A stretch of DNA of 64,000 nucleotides from Thomasclavelia spiroformis (GTDB taxonomy: Bacteria > Bacillota_I > Bacilli_A > Erysipelotrichales > Coprobacillaceae). The notes beneath the pieces were generated by a model. The model worked only from the letters and a program-made list of their open reading frames with translations. It was not told the origin of the DNA and did no database searches. The stretch covers positions 48,984 to 112,983 of the forward strand of contig JACJKV010000005.1 in assembly GCA_016901755.1 (NCBI GenBank). The letters run 5' to 3'. Positions 7,657 through 16,190 of this stretch are shown in pieces. A program made the position numbers and the translations under genes. The stretch's first letter is position 1, and every line of letters starts with the position of its first letter.

Positions 7657-7690
7657 AAAACATATCTTTTTTATAAGATATGTTTTTTTT
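7657..7690 (+). terminator. Attenuator terminator before carB
   Basis: Perfect 12-bp stem AAAACATATCTT / AAGATATGTTTT (7657-7668 and 7675-7686) with 6-base loop and T8 tail, 27 bases before the carB start. It lies inside the transcript that must reach carB, hence an attenuator. Confidence 0.85.
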
Positions 7691-7716
7691 AAAAATAAGA
7701 AACGGAGGATTAAAAA

Positions 7717-10700
7717 ATGCCAAAAAGAGAAGATATTCATTCTATTTTAGTTATTGGGTCAGGCCCAATTATTATTGGACAGGCATGTGAGTTTGACTAC
7801 TCAGGAACACAGGCCTGTAAAGCATTAAAAGGATTAGGTTACAAGATTGTCCTGGTCAACTCAAATCCAGCAACAATCATGACTGATCCAGAAACTGCCG
7901 ATGTAACATATATTGAACCATTAAATCTGGAAAGACTGACTCAAATTATTGAAAAAGAAAGACCAGATGCTTTATTGCCAAATTTAGGAGGACAGTCAGC
8001 ATTAAATTTATGTTCAGAATTATCTAATGCTGGTGTCCTGGATAAATACAATGTTCAGGTTTTAGGTGTCAAAGTTGATGCTATTGAACGTGGTGAAGAC
8101 CGTTTGGAATTCAAAAAGACAATGAATGCTTTAGGAATTGAAATGGCAAGAAGTGAAATTGCTAATACGGTTGATGAAGCTTTAGCGATTGCAGATAAAT
8201 TAGGTTATCCGGTTGTTGTTAGACCAGCCTATACTATGGGTGGAGCCGGTGGTGGACTGGTTTACAACGTAGAAGAATTAAAAACAGTTGTTAACCGTGG
8301 TTTACAGGCCAGCCTGGTTCATCAGTGTCTGATCGAAGAATCAATCTTAGGTTGGGAAGAACTGGAACTTGAAGTTGTCAGAGATGCTAATAACAATATG
8401 ATTACGATCTGTTTCATTGAAAACATCGATCCACTTGGAGTTCATACAGGAGATTCATTCTGTAGTGCACCAATGTTAACAATTTCTAAAGAAGTACAGG
8501 CCAGATTACAGGAACAGGCTTACAGAATTGTTGAATCCATCGGTGTTATTGGTGGAACTAACGTACAGTTTGCTCATGATCCAGTAACTGACCGTATCGT
8601 TGTTATTGAAATCAATCCTCGTACATCTCGTTCATCAGCGTTAGCTTCAAAAGCAACAGGTTTCCCTATTGCTTTAGTTTCAGCAATGCTGGCAGCAGGA
8701 CTGACTTTGGAAGATATTCCATGTGGGAAATATGGAACTTTAGATAAATACTATCCTGATGGTGATTATGTAGTTATCAAATTTGCTAGATGGGCTTTTG
8801 AAAAATTCAAAGGTGCTGAAGACAAACTGGGAACGCAGATGAAAGCTGTTGGGGAAGTTATGAGTATCGGTAAGACATACAAAGAAGCTTTCCAGAAAGC
8901 TATCCGTTCTTTGGAAATTGGTCGTTATGGTTTAGGACATGCTAAAAACTTTGATCAGTTATCTAAAGAAGAATTACTGAAAATGCTGATCAATCCAACA
9001 AGTGAAAGACAGTTCATCATGTATGAAGCTTTAAGAAAAGGGGCAACAGTTGACGAACTGTATGAACTGACAAAAATTAAACACTATTTCATTGAACAAA
9101 TGAAAGAACTGGTTGAAGAAGAAGAAAAAATCATGTCTTATAAAGGACAGCAGTTACCAGATGATGTATTGAAACAGGCAAAACTGGACGGTTTCTCTGA
9201 TAAATATTTAAGTCAGCTGTTAGCTGTTGAAGAAAAAGATATTAGAGAACACAGACTGGCTATTGGACTTAACCAGGCATGGGAACCAGTACATGTTTCT
9301 GGTACACAGAATAATGCTTATTACTATTCTACATATAATGCACCTGATCATAGCAGTGTAACTGATAAAAAGAAAATCATGATCTTAGGTGGTGGACCAA
9401 ACCGTATTGGTCAAGGTATCGAATTTGACTATTGCTGTGTACATGCTGCTTTAGCTTTGAAAAAACTGGGATTTGAAACAATTATCGTTAACTGTAACCC
9501 AGAAACAGTTTCTACTGATTATGATACATCAGATAAACTGTATTTCGAACCATTGACATTAGAAGATGTATTGAGCATTCATGATAAAGAAAAACCATTA
9601 GGTGTTATTGCTCAATTTGGTGGTCAGACACCATTGAATCTGGCTAGTCAGCTGAAAGCTAATGGAGTTAATATCTTAGGAACAACACCAGAAACGATCG
9701 ATATGGCTGAAGATAGAGATTTGTTTAATGAAATGATGGAAAAATTAAATATTCCAATGCCTGAATCTGGAATGGCTGTTAATGTTGATGAAGCATTAGA
9801 AATTGCTAAACGTATTGGTTATCCATTAATGGTAAGACCATCTTATGTCTTAGGTGGTAGAGGTATGGAAGTCGTTTATGATGATGATTCATTAAAAGAA
9901 TATATGGCAGCAGCTGTTGGGGTTACACCTGACCGTCCAATTCTGATTGACAGATTCTTAAATGATGCCATGGAATGTGAAGCAGATGCTATTTCTGATG
10001 GTGAAAATGTATTCGTTCCAGCTGTTATGGAACATATCGAATTAGCTGGTATCCACTCAGGAGATTCAGCATGTATCTTACCATCTAAACATATTCCAGT
10101 AAGACATGTGGCAACAATTAAAGAATATACTAAGAAAATCGCTAAAGAAATGAATGTACGTGGCTTAATGAACATGCAGTATGCGATTGCTGATGATAAA
10201 GTTTATGTGTTAGAAGCTAATCCTCGTGCTTCAAGAACAGTACCTTTAGTATCAAAAGTATGTAATATCAACATGGTAAGAATTGCTACTGATATTATTA
10301 CCAGTGATCTGACAGGAAGACCATCACCAGTTAAAGATTTAAAAGACAGAAAAATTCCTCATGTTGGAGTTAAACAGGCAGTATTCCCATTCAACATGTT
10401 CCCTGAAGTTGACCCAATTTTAGGACCTGAAATGAGATCAACTGGAGAAGTTCTAGGTTTAGCTAATTCATATGGTGCTGCTATCTTCAAAGCTGAAGAA
10501 GCTACTCAGACAAAGCTGCCTACTAAAGGAAGAGTACTGATTTCTGTATCTGACAGAGATAAAAAAGATGTTGTGGAACTGGCTCAAAAATATTATGATG
10601 CAGGATTTGAAATCGTTGCTACTGGAAAAACATTTGATCTGATCGTTAAAAATAAAATTCCAGCTATCAAAGTGAAAAAGATTCACGAAGGTAGACCAAA

Positions 10701-10932
10701 TATCGCTGATGCCTTAACTAATGGTGAACTGGCTATGGTCATCAATACACCACATGGTAAACAGTCAGCTCATGATGACAGTTATATCAGAAAATCAGCT
10801 ATCAAGATGAGAATTCCATATATGACAAATATGGCTGCAGCTAAAGCTGCCATCGAAGGTATCATGGATGCTGAAATTCATGGTACTCATGAAGTAAAAT
10901 CATTACAGGAATATCATAAAGCGATTAAATAA
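7717..10932 (+). CDS. carB: Carbamoyl-phosphate synthase large subunit, stand-alone copy
   Basis: A 1071-residue ATP-grasp synthetase making carbamoyl phosphate from bicarbonate, ammonia (from the CarA glutaminase) and two ATP. Two homologous halves are visible: SGPIIIGQACEFDYSGTQACKAL at residue 14 and GGGPNRIGQGIEFDYCCVHAAL in the second half, with ATP-grasp signatures VVVRPAYTMGGAGGG and LMVRPSYVLGGRGMEVVY. The C-terminal methylglyoxal-synthase-like allosteric domain keeps VKKIHEGRP and INTPHGK, close to the effector-site residues of the E. coli enzyme. There is no carA directly beside it; carA-carB2 lies 0.9 kb downstream beyond hsp20. It has its own leader peptide and attenuator. I infer it is the pyrimidine-responsive copy and may share the CarA encoded downstream. 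Confidence 0.93.
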   Translation: MPKREDIHSILVIGSGPIIIGQACEFDYSGTQACKALKGLGYKIVLVNSNPATIMTDPETADVTYIEPLNLERLTQIIEKERPDALLPNLGGQSALNLCSELSNAGVLDKYNVQVLGVKVDAIERGEDRLEFKKTMNALGIEMARSEIANTVDEALAIADKLGYPVVVRPAYTMGGAGGGLVYNVEELKTVVNRGLQASLVHQCLIEESILGWEELELEVVRDANNNMITICFIENIDPLGVHTGDSFCSAPMLTISKEVQARLQEQAYRIVESIGVIGGTNVQFAHDPVTDRIVVIEINPRTSRSSALASKATGFPIALVSAMLAAGLTLEDIPCGKYGTLDKYYPDGDYVVIKFARWAFEKFKGAEDKLGTQMKAVGEVMSIGKTYKEAFQKAIRSLEIGRYGLGHAKNFDQLSKEELLKMLINPTSERQFIMYEALRKGATVDELYELTKIKHYFIEQMKELVEEEEKIMSYKGQQLPDDVLKQAKLDGFSDKYLSQLLAVEEKDIREHRLAIGLNQAWEPVHVSGTQNNAYYYSTYNAPDHSSVTDKKKIMILGGGPNRIGQGIEFDYCCVHAALALKKLGFETIIVNCNPETVSTDYDTSDKLYFEPLTLEDVLSIHDKEKPLGVIAQFGGQTPLNLASQLKANGVNILGTTPETIDMAEDRDLFNEMMEKLNIPMPESGMAVNVDEALEIAKRIGYPLMVRPSYVLGGRGMEVVYDDDSLKEYMAAAVGVTPDRPILIDRFLNDAMECEADAISDGENVFVPAVMEHIELAGIHSGDSACILPSKHIPVRHVATIKEYTKKIAKEMNVRGLMNMQYAIADDKVYVLEANPRASRTVPLVSKVCNINMVRIATDIITSDLTGRPSPVKDLKDRKIPHVGVKQAVFPFNMFPEVDPILGPEMRSTGEVLGLANSYGAAIFKAEEATQTKLPTKGRVLISVSDRDKKDVVELAQKYYDAGFEIVATGKTFDLIVKNKIPAIKVKKIHEGRPNIADALTNGELAMVINTPHGKQSAHDDSYIRKSAIKMRIPYMTNMAAAKAAIEGIMDAEIHGTHEVKSLQEYHKAIK

Positions 10933-10940
10933 TATCTAAG

Positions 10941-10970
10941 AACATGGATCGTGAAGATCCATGTTTTTTG
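10941..10970 (+). terminator. Terminator of carB (first copy)
   Basis: Perfect stem AACATGGATC / GATCCATGTT (10941-10965) with loop GTGAA and T-run. Confidence 0.9.
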
Positions 10971-11026
10971 TTCCTGTAAAATTGCAGTGGATGAACATAG
11001 AAGTTTTATAAAAAAAGATAAATATT

Positions 11027-11053
11027 TTAGCACTCTATACTTGACAGTGCTAA
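11027..11053 (+). promoter_or_regulatory. CIRCE operator (HrcA site)
   Basis: TTAGCACTC, nine bases, CAGTGCTAA: the CIRCE consensus (TTAGCACTC-N9-GAGTGCTAA) with a single mismatch in the right arm. It overlaps the -35 box of the hsp20 promoter, where bound HrcA repressor would block polymerase. HrcA itself is not in this window. Confidence 0.92.
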
Positions 11054-11068
11054 AATAAGTGCTATAAT
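11041..11068 (+). promoter_or_regulatory. hsp20 promoter
   Basis: Perfect -35 TTGACA (11041-11046) inside the CIRCE element, 16-base spacer, perfect -10 TATAAT (11063-11068). Confidence 0.9.
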
Positions 11069-11162
11069 ATTAGTGTAGTTAAGGAAGAGATCTTAACGAG
11101 GTAATAATTTTATTTCCCAGCATTGAACTACTGAGATAAAAAGAAAGAAAGAGGCGATGTAT

Positions 11163-11570
11163 ATGAAATTCTTACCTACAATGAACGATATATTTGATGA
11201 TTTATTTTATGATCCATTTAAAAACTACACAACAGTAAACGCAATGCGTACTGACATTACTGAACAGGGTGATCATTATCTGTTAGATATGGAATTACCT
11301 GGATTTCAAAAAGAAAACATTCAACTGGAACTGAAAGATGGATATCTTTATATCAGTGCAAACCGTGATGAAAACAGTGAAGAAAAAGATGATGCAGGTC
11401 ATGTTATCAGACGTGAACGTTATAGTGGCAGCTGCAGTCGTAGCTTCTATGTTGGAGATGTTCAAAAAGAAGATATCAAGGCAGCATTTGATAATGGTGA
11501 ACTGAAAATTACAATTCCAAAAGATACTGTTAAACAGGTTGAAGAAAAGAAATATATCAGTATTGATTAA
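11163..11570 (+). CDS. Hsp20 / alpha-crystallin family small heat shock protein
   Basis: ATP-independent holdase chaperone that binds unfolding proteins during stress. The alpha-crystallin domain runs from about residue 25 (TDITEQGDHYLLDMELPGFQKENIQLELKDGYLYISANR) to KITIPK, followed by a short C-terminal extension. The start is taken at ATG 11163 (MKFLPTMNDIF), 8 bases after GAGG at 11151; an ATG two codons upstream is too close to the ribosome site. It is expressed from a CIRCE-overlapped promoter, so HrcA control is expected. It interrupts the carbamoyl-phosphate synthase genes but has its own promoter and terminator. Confidence 0.94.
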   Translation: MKFLPTMNDIFDDLFYDPFKNYTTVNAMRTDITEQGDHYLLDMELPGFQKENIQLELKDGYLYISANRDENSEEKDDAGHVIRRERYSGSCSRSFYVGDVQKEDIKAAFDNGELKITIPKDTVKQVEEKKYISID

Positions 11571-11579
11571 TTGGATATG

Positions 11580-11612
11580 AAGGAACTATAGTTGGATATA
11601 GTTCCTTTTTTT
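11580..11612 (+). terminator. Terminator of hsp20
   Basis: Stem AGGAACTATA / TATAGTTCCT (11581-11606) and T7 tail. Confidence 0.88.
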
Positions 11613-11694
11613 GTTAATAAATATATATAGATAAAACAGTTTTTTATCTTGATTCAAATTATTTTAATATAATAATAAAATTTTATAAAAACTA

Positions 11695-11723
11695 TTGAAA
11701 AATATAGTGAAATTGACTATACT
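11695..11723 (+). promoter_or_regulatory. Promoter of the carA leader transcript
   Basis: -35 TTGAAA (11695-11700), 17-base spacer, -10 TATACT (11718-11723). Transcription would begin about 20 bases before the leader peptide start. Confidence 0.65.
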
Positions 11724-11741
11724 ATGAAAGAATAGAAAAGG

Positions 11742-11805
11742 ATGAGGAAAATGTATTATTGTGATAAAAAACAATCAATTATATTTATATCTGCTACATC
11801 CTCAT
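11742..11805 (+). promoter_or_regulatory. carA leader RNA: ribosome site paired with downstream anti-site
   Basis: The leader ribosome site lies in ATGAGGA (11742-11748), exactly complementary to TCCTCAT (11799-11805) inside the leader ORF, followed by a T-rich run. This has the same topology as in the carB leader, where different bases are used. Pairing found by eye; regulatory role inferred. Confidence 0.5.
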
Positions 11806-11828
11806 TTTTATATTCTTTTTGTTTCTAA
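11751..11828 (+). CDS. carA leader peptide (25 residues)
   Basis: ATG 11751 to TAA 11826-11828, begins MYYCDKKQ and ends SSFLYSFCF, again with a run of U-rich Phe, Leu, Tyr, Ser and Cys codons at its end. The stop codon overlaps the first bases of the terminator stem, so a terminating ribosome would prevent the hairpin from forming. No Arg codons. Together with the carB leader it forms a matched pair, and both precede genes that feed pyrimidine synthesis. The likely mechanism is UTP-dependent polymerase pausing coupled to translation, as in pyrBI of E. coli; not proven here. Confidence 0.6.
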   Translation: MYYCDKKQSIIFISATSSFLYSFCF

Positions 11829-11858
11829 ACATATCATTTTTATTGATATGTTTTTTTA
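11827..11858 (+). terminator. Attenuator terminator before carA
   Basis: Stem AAACATATCA / TGATATGTTT with T-run, about 20 bases before carA. The AAACATAT core is shared with the carB attenuator, suggesting common ancestry of the two leaders. Confidence 0.85.
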
Positions 11859-11876
11859 TAAAGGAGGTATATTGAT

Positions 11877-12947
11877 ATGAAAGGCTATTTAATATTAGAA
11901 GATGGCAGCGTTTTTACAGGAGAAAGCGTTGGTGCTGACAAAGAAGTCATTAGTGAATTTGTCTTTAATACATCAATGACAGGATATGTAGAAGTTTTAA
12001 CAGATCCTTCATATGCAGGACAGTCGGTAGTCATGACTTATCCTTTGATTGGAAATTATGGAGTCTGTCTGGAAGATCAGGAATCAAGACAGCCTTATGT
12101 AGAAGGATTCATTGTTAATGAATTAACCAGAAAAGGAAGTAACTTCAGAAAAAATGTTGATTTAAAAGAATATCTGATAGAACATGATATTCCTTGTATT
12201 CAGGGAATTGATACCCGTTATTTAACTAAAATTATTAGAAATAAAGGGTGTATGAATGGGATGATCACAACTCATCATTATGATGATCTAAGTGAAGTTA
12301 TGACAAAAATTCATCAGTTTAAAGTAACTGGTGTAGTAGAACAAACAACATGTAAACAGCCCTATACGATTGGTTCAGGAGATAAAAGGGTAGCTCTTTA
12401 TGATTTTGGAGCTAAAGCTAATATCGCTAAATCATTAGCGAAAAGAAATATAGAAGTAACCGTTTATCCAGCTTCGACACCAGCTTCAGTGATTATTGAT
12501 GGACATTATGATGGAATCATGCTTTCTAATGGGCCAGGAGATCCTAGTGAAAATGTTGAAATCATTGCTGAAATGAAAAAGCTGGCACAAAGCAATATAC
12601 CAATTTTTGCGATATGCTTAGGACATCAGTTAATGGCTTTGGCACATGGTTTCAAAACTGAAAAACTGAAATATGGACATCATGGAGCGAATCATCCAGT
12701 TAAAAACCTGGAAACAGGAAGAGTTTATATTTCTACTCAGAATCACAACTATGTAATTTGTGAAGATTCGATCGATCCTCAAATTGCCAGACCTTGGTTT
12801 AAAAATGTCAACGATGGTACGATTGAAGGAGTAGAATATTTAAATGAAAATATCAAAACTGTTCAGTTCCATCCTGAAGCCTGTGCTGGGCCTTTAGACA
12901 CAGATGAATTATTTGATGAATTTGAAAAAATGATGGAGGTAAAGTAA
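11877..12947 (+). CDS. carA: Carbamoyl-phosphate synthase small (glutaminase) subunit
   Basis: A 356-residue amidotransferase subunit that hydrolyses glutamine and channels ammonia to CarB. The N-terminal CPSase domain starts MKGYLILEDGSVFTGESVGA with FNTSMTGYVEVLTDPSYAGQ; the C-terminal class I glutaminase has the nucleophile Cys247 in FAICLGHQ and the His332/Glu334 pair in VQFHPEA. Start ATG 11877 after AAGGAGG. Only one base separates its stop from carB2. Regulated by the upstream leader/terminator. Confidence 0.96.
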   Translation: MKGYLILEDGSVFTGESVGADKEVISEFVFNTSMTGYVEVLTDPSYAGQSVVMTYPLIGNYGVCLEDQESRQPYVEGFIVNELTRKGSNFRKNVDLKEYLIEHDIPCIQGIDTRYLTKIIRNKGCMNGMITTHHYDDLSEVMTKIHQFKVTGVVEQTTCKQPYTIGSGDKRVALYDFGAKANIAKSLAKRNIEVTVYPASTPASVIIDGHYDGIMLSNGPGDPSENVEIIAEMKKLAQSNIPIFAICLGHQLMALAHGFKTEKLKYGHHGANHPVKNLETGRVYISTQNHNYVICEDSIDPQIARPWFKNVNDGTIEGVEYLNENIKTVQFHPEACAGPLDTDELFDEFEKMMEVK

Positions 12948-12948
12948 G

Positions 12949-15900
12949 ATGGCAAAAGATTTAAGTATCAAAAAAGTTTTAGTTATTGGTTCCGGACCTA
13001 TCATCATTGGACAGGCAGCCGAATTTGACTATGCTGGAACTCAGGCATGTCGTGCCTTAAAAGAAGAAGGTATTGAAGTTGTTCTGATCAATTCTAACCC
13101 AGCAACGATCATGACGGATAAAGATATCGCTGATAAAGTATATATCGAACCATTGACTGTTCCGGTTGTTAAAAAACTGATCATAGAAGAAAAACCAGAC
13201 AGTATTTTACCAACTTTAGGTGGTCAGAATGCTTTAAATATTGCTATGGCATTAGCTGATGAAGGGTTCCTGGAAGAACATCATGTGCGTACCATTGGAA
13301 CTAATACAGATACGATCAAATTAGCGGAAGACAGACTGGAATTTAAAAATCTGATGGAAAGCATTGGGGAACCATGTGCTCCTTCTATCGTTGTCAATCA
13401 TGTTGATGATGCTTTGGATTTTGCTGCAAAAATTGGCTATCCAGTTGTTGTTCGTCCAGCCTATACGCTAGGCGGAACAGGAGGCGGAATTGCTCATGAT
13501 GAAACAGAATTGCATGATATCTGTTCCAATGGTTTACGTCTTTCTCGTGTCAGCCAGTGTCTGATTGAAAAAAGTATTGCTGGATGGAAAGAAATTGAAT
13601 ATGAAGTAATGCGTGATGGTGCGGGAAACTGCATTACCGTATGTAATATGGAAAACATGGATCCTGTAGGTGTTCATACTGGAGACAGTATCGTTGTAGC
13701 TCCATCACAGACTTTATCTGATAAAGAATATCAGATGTTACGTTCATCAGCTTTAAATATCATTACCGCTTTAAATATTGAAGGGGGATGTAACGTGCAG
13801 TATGCATTACATCCTGAAAGTTTTGAATATTGTGTTATCGAAGTTAATCCACGTGTTTCACGTTCATCAGCACTGGCATCTAAAGCAACAGGATATCCTA
13901 TTGCTAAACTGGCAGCTAAAATTGCCTTAGGTTACCGTCTGGATGAAATTAAAAATGCAGTTACTGGAAAAACCTATGCCTCATATGAACCAACATTAGA
14001 CTATGTCGTATGTAAGATTCCAAAATGGCCATTTGATAAATTTGTTGGTGCTTCCAGAAAATTGGGAACCCAGATGAAAGCAACAGGAGAAGTTATGGCT
14101 ATCTGCAATAACTTTGAAGGGGCTTTGATGAAAGCCTTACGTTCACTGGAACAGAACGTATATTATTTACATGCTGCTAGCATGGAAAATATGACAAATG
14201 AACAGCTTAAAACAAAATTAAAAGAAGTTGATGATCAGCGTATTTTCGCTATTGCTCAAGCTTTAAGAAAAGGAATCAGCGAAGCAGAAATTCATGATCT
14301 TACTAAAATAGATCTTTGGTTCATTGACCGCATTAAAGTTCTTATTGAAATGGAAGAACGATTAAAACACGAAGAACTGACAGTTGAATTAATGCAGCAG
14401 GCAAAAAGACTGCAGTTCCCTGACTGTGTAATAGCTAAGCTGACTCATCAAAGCGAACAGGCAGTACATCAGTTTAGAAAAGATCATCATATTGAAGCAG
14501 CCTATAAGATCGTTGATACCTGTGCTGCAGAATTTGATGCTACCACACCATATTACTATTCTATTCATGGTGGGGTTAATGAAGTCGATCCTCAAGACCA
14601 GAAGAAAAAAATCATGGTATTAGGTTCAGGACCAATTCGTATTGGACAGGGAATTGAGTTTGACTACTGTTCAGTTCACTGTGTATGGGCCTTGAAAAAA
14701 GCAGGATATGATACGATCATCGTTAATAATAATCCTGAAACCGTGTCTACTGATTTTGATATCGCTGATCGCCTTTATTTTGAACCATTAACACCAGAAG
14801 ATGTAGAAAGTATCGTCGATATTGAAAAACCTGATGGTGCTATCGTTCAATTTGGTGGACAGACAGCAATCAAGTTAACTCAGGCTTTAACCGATATGGG
14901 TGTAAAAATTTTAGGTACTGATGCCGATGATGTTGATGCGGCTGAAGACAGAGAAAGATTTGATGAAATTCTGGAAAAATGTCATATTGACCGTCCAAGA
15001 GGATCAACTGTTTTTACAACCGATGAAGCTATTCAAGTGGCTAATCAGTTAGGTTATCCGGTTTTAGTCAGACCATCCTATGTATTAGGTGGAGCTGGTA
15101 TGGAAATTGCTTTAAATGATGGTGATATTAAAAAATTCATGAAGATCATTAATCGTCAGTATCAGGAACATCCTATTCTGATCGATAAATATCTATCTGG
15201 TAAGGAAGTAGAAGTAGATGCTGTCTGTGATCATGAAGGAGTTTTAATTCCTGGAATCATGGAACACGTAGAACGTGCTGGAGTTCATTCAGGAGACAGT
15301 ATTTCAGTTTATCCGCCACAAAAAATTAAACCAGAAATTAAAGAAATCATTGTTGACTATACACAACGTCTGGCTAAAGCGTTACACGTTATTGGTCTGA
15401 TCAATATACAGTTTATCGTTTATGAAAATCAGGTATATGTTATTGAAGTCAATCCTCGTTCTTCTCGAACGATACCATATATTTCTAAAGTCACTGATAT
15501 ACCTATTGTTGCGGTGGCTACAAATGTAATCATGGGACAGTCAATTAAGGAACAGGGATATGAATATGGACTGGCACCAGAAAAAGAAACAATTGCCGTT
15601 AAAATGCCTGTATTCTCATTTGAAAAAATTACTGGAGCAGAGATTTCACTTGGCCCAGAAATGAAATCTACAGGAGAAGTCTTAGGTATTTCTAAAAATA
15701 TTGATGAAGCTATTTACAAAGCCTTTATGGCAACAGGGATTCAGCTGCCTAAAAAGAAAAATATTATTTGTACGATCAAAGATAGTTCGAAAGAAGAATT
15801 CCTGCCAATTGCTAAACAGTATTATATGTATGGTTATGATATTTATTCTACTGAAGGAACATATCATTTCTTAAAAGAACATGGTGTTCCAGCTCATTTT

Positions 15901-16146
15901 GTTAACCGTATTGATGCTAAGTCAAATACGATCTTTGATCTGATGTTAACTGATACTGTTGATCTGGTCATCGATATTCCAACCAGAAATAATAATCTGA
16001 AAGATGGATTCCTGATTCGTAGATTTGCAGTAGAAGCAGGTATACCAATTTATACATCGTTGGATACTGCTAAAGCCCTGATTGATTCACTGGAAAGAAG
16101 AAAAACAGGAATCATGACGCTCATTGATATTACAAAACTTAAATAA
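12949..16146 (+). CDS. carB: Carbamoyl-phosphate synthase large subunit, carA-linked copy
   Basis: A 1065-residue large subunit in an operon with carA (one-base gap). Both ATP-grasp halves are intact: SGPIIIGQAAEFDYAGTQACRAL, VVVRPAYTLGGTGGG, SGPIRIGQGIEFDYCSVHCVWAL and LVRPSYVLGGAGMEIAL. The C-terminal allosteric domain is divergent: where the stand-alone copy has INTPHGK this protein has IDIPTRN, and the EGRP loop is DAKS. Those are positions near the UMP/IMP pocket of the E. coli enzyme. I infer reduced or altered nucleotide feedback, as expected of an arginine-side or unregulated isozyme. Confidence 0.95.
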   Translation: MAKDLSIKKVLVIGSGPIIIGQAAEFDYAGTQACRALKEEGIEVVLINSNPATIMTDKDIADKVYIEPLTVPVVKKLIIEEKPDSILPTLGGQNALNIAMALADEGFLEEHHVRTIGTNTDTIKLAEDRLEFKNLMESIGEPCAPSIVVNHVDDALDFAAKIGYPVVVRPAYTLGGTGGGIAHDETELHDICSNGLRLSRVSQCLIEKSIAGWKEIEYEVMRDGAGNCITVCNMENMDPVGVHTGDSIVVAPSQTLSDKEYQMLRSSALNIITALNIEGGCNVQYALHPESFEYCVIEVNPRVSRSSALASKATGYPIAKLAAKIALGYRLDEIKNAVTGKTYASYEPTLDYVVCKIPKWPFDKFVGASRKLGTQMKATGEVMAICNNFEGALMKALRSLEQNVYYLHAASMENMTNEQLKTKLKEVDDQRIFAIAQALRKGISEAEIHDLTKIDLWFIDRIKVLIEMEERLKHEELTVELMQQAKRLQFPDCVIAKLTHQSEQAVHQFRKDHHIEAAYKIVDTCAAEFDATTPYYYSIHGGVNEVDPQDQKKKIMVLGSGPIRIGQGIEFDYCSVHCVWALKKAGYDTIIVNNNPETVSTDFDIADRLYFEPLTPEDVESIVDIEKPDGAIVQFGGQTAIKLTQALTDMGVKILGTDADDVDAAEDRERFDEILEKCHIDRPRGSTVFTTDEAIQVANQLGYPVLVRPSYVLGGAGMEIALNDGDIKKFMKIINRQYQEHPILIDKYLSGKEVEVDAVCDHEGVLIPGIMEHVERAGVHSGDSISVYPPQKIKPEIKEIIVDYTQRLAKALHVIGLINIQFIVYENQVYVIEVNPRSSRTIPYISKVTDIPIVAVATNVIMGQSIKEQGYEYGLAPEKETIAVKMPVFSFEKITGAEISLGPEMKSTGEVLGISKNIDEAIYKAFMATGIQLPKKKNIICTIKDSSKEEFLPIAKQYYMYGYDIYSTEGTYHFLKEHGVPAHFVNRIDAKSNTIFDLMLTDTVDLVIDIPTRNNNLKDGFLIRRFAVEAGIPIYTSLDTAKALIDSLERRKTGIMTLIDITKLK

Positions 16147-16150
16147 TAAT

Positions 16151-16190
16151 AATGAAAGCCTCTATCTGAATATGGATAGAGGCTTTCATT
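16151..16190. terminator. Bidirectional terminator after carAB
   Basis: Perfect stem AATGAAAGCCTCTATC / GATAGAGGCTTTCATT between convergent genes. Confidence 0.88.
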
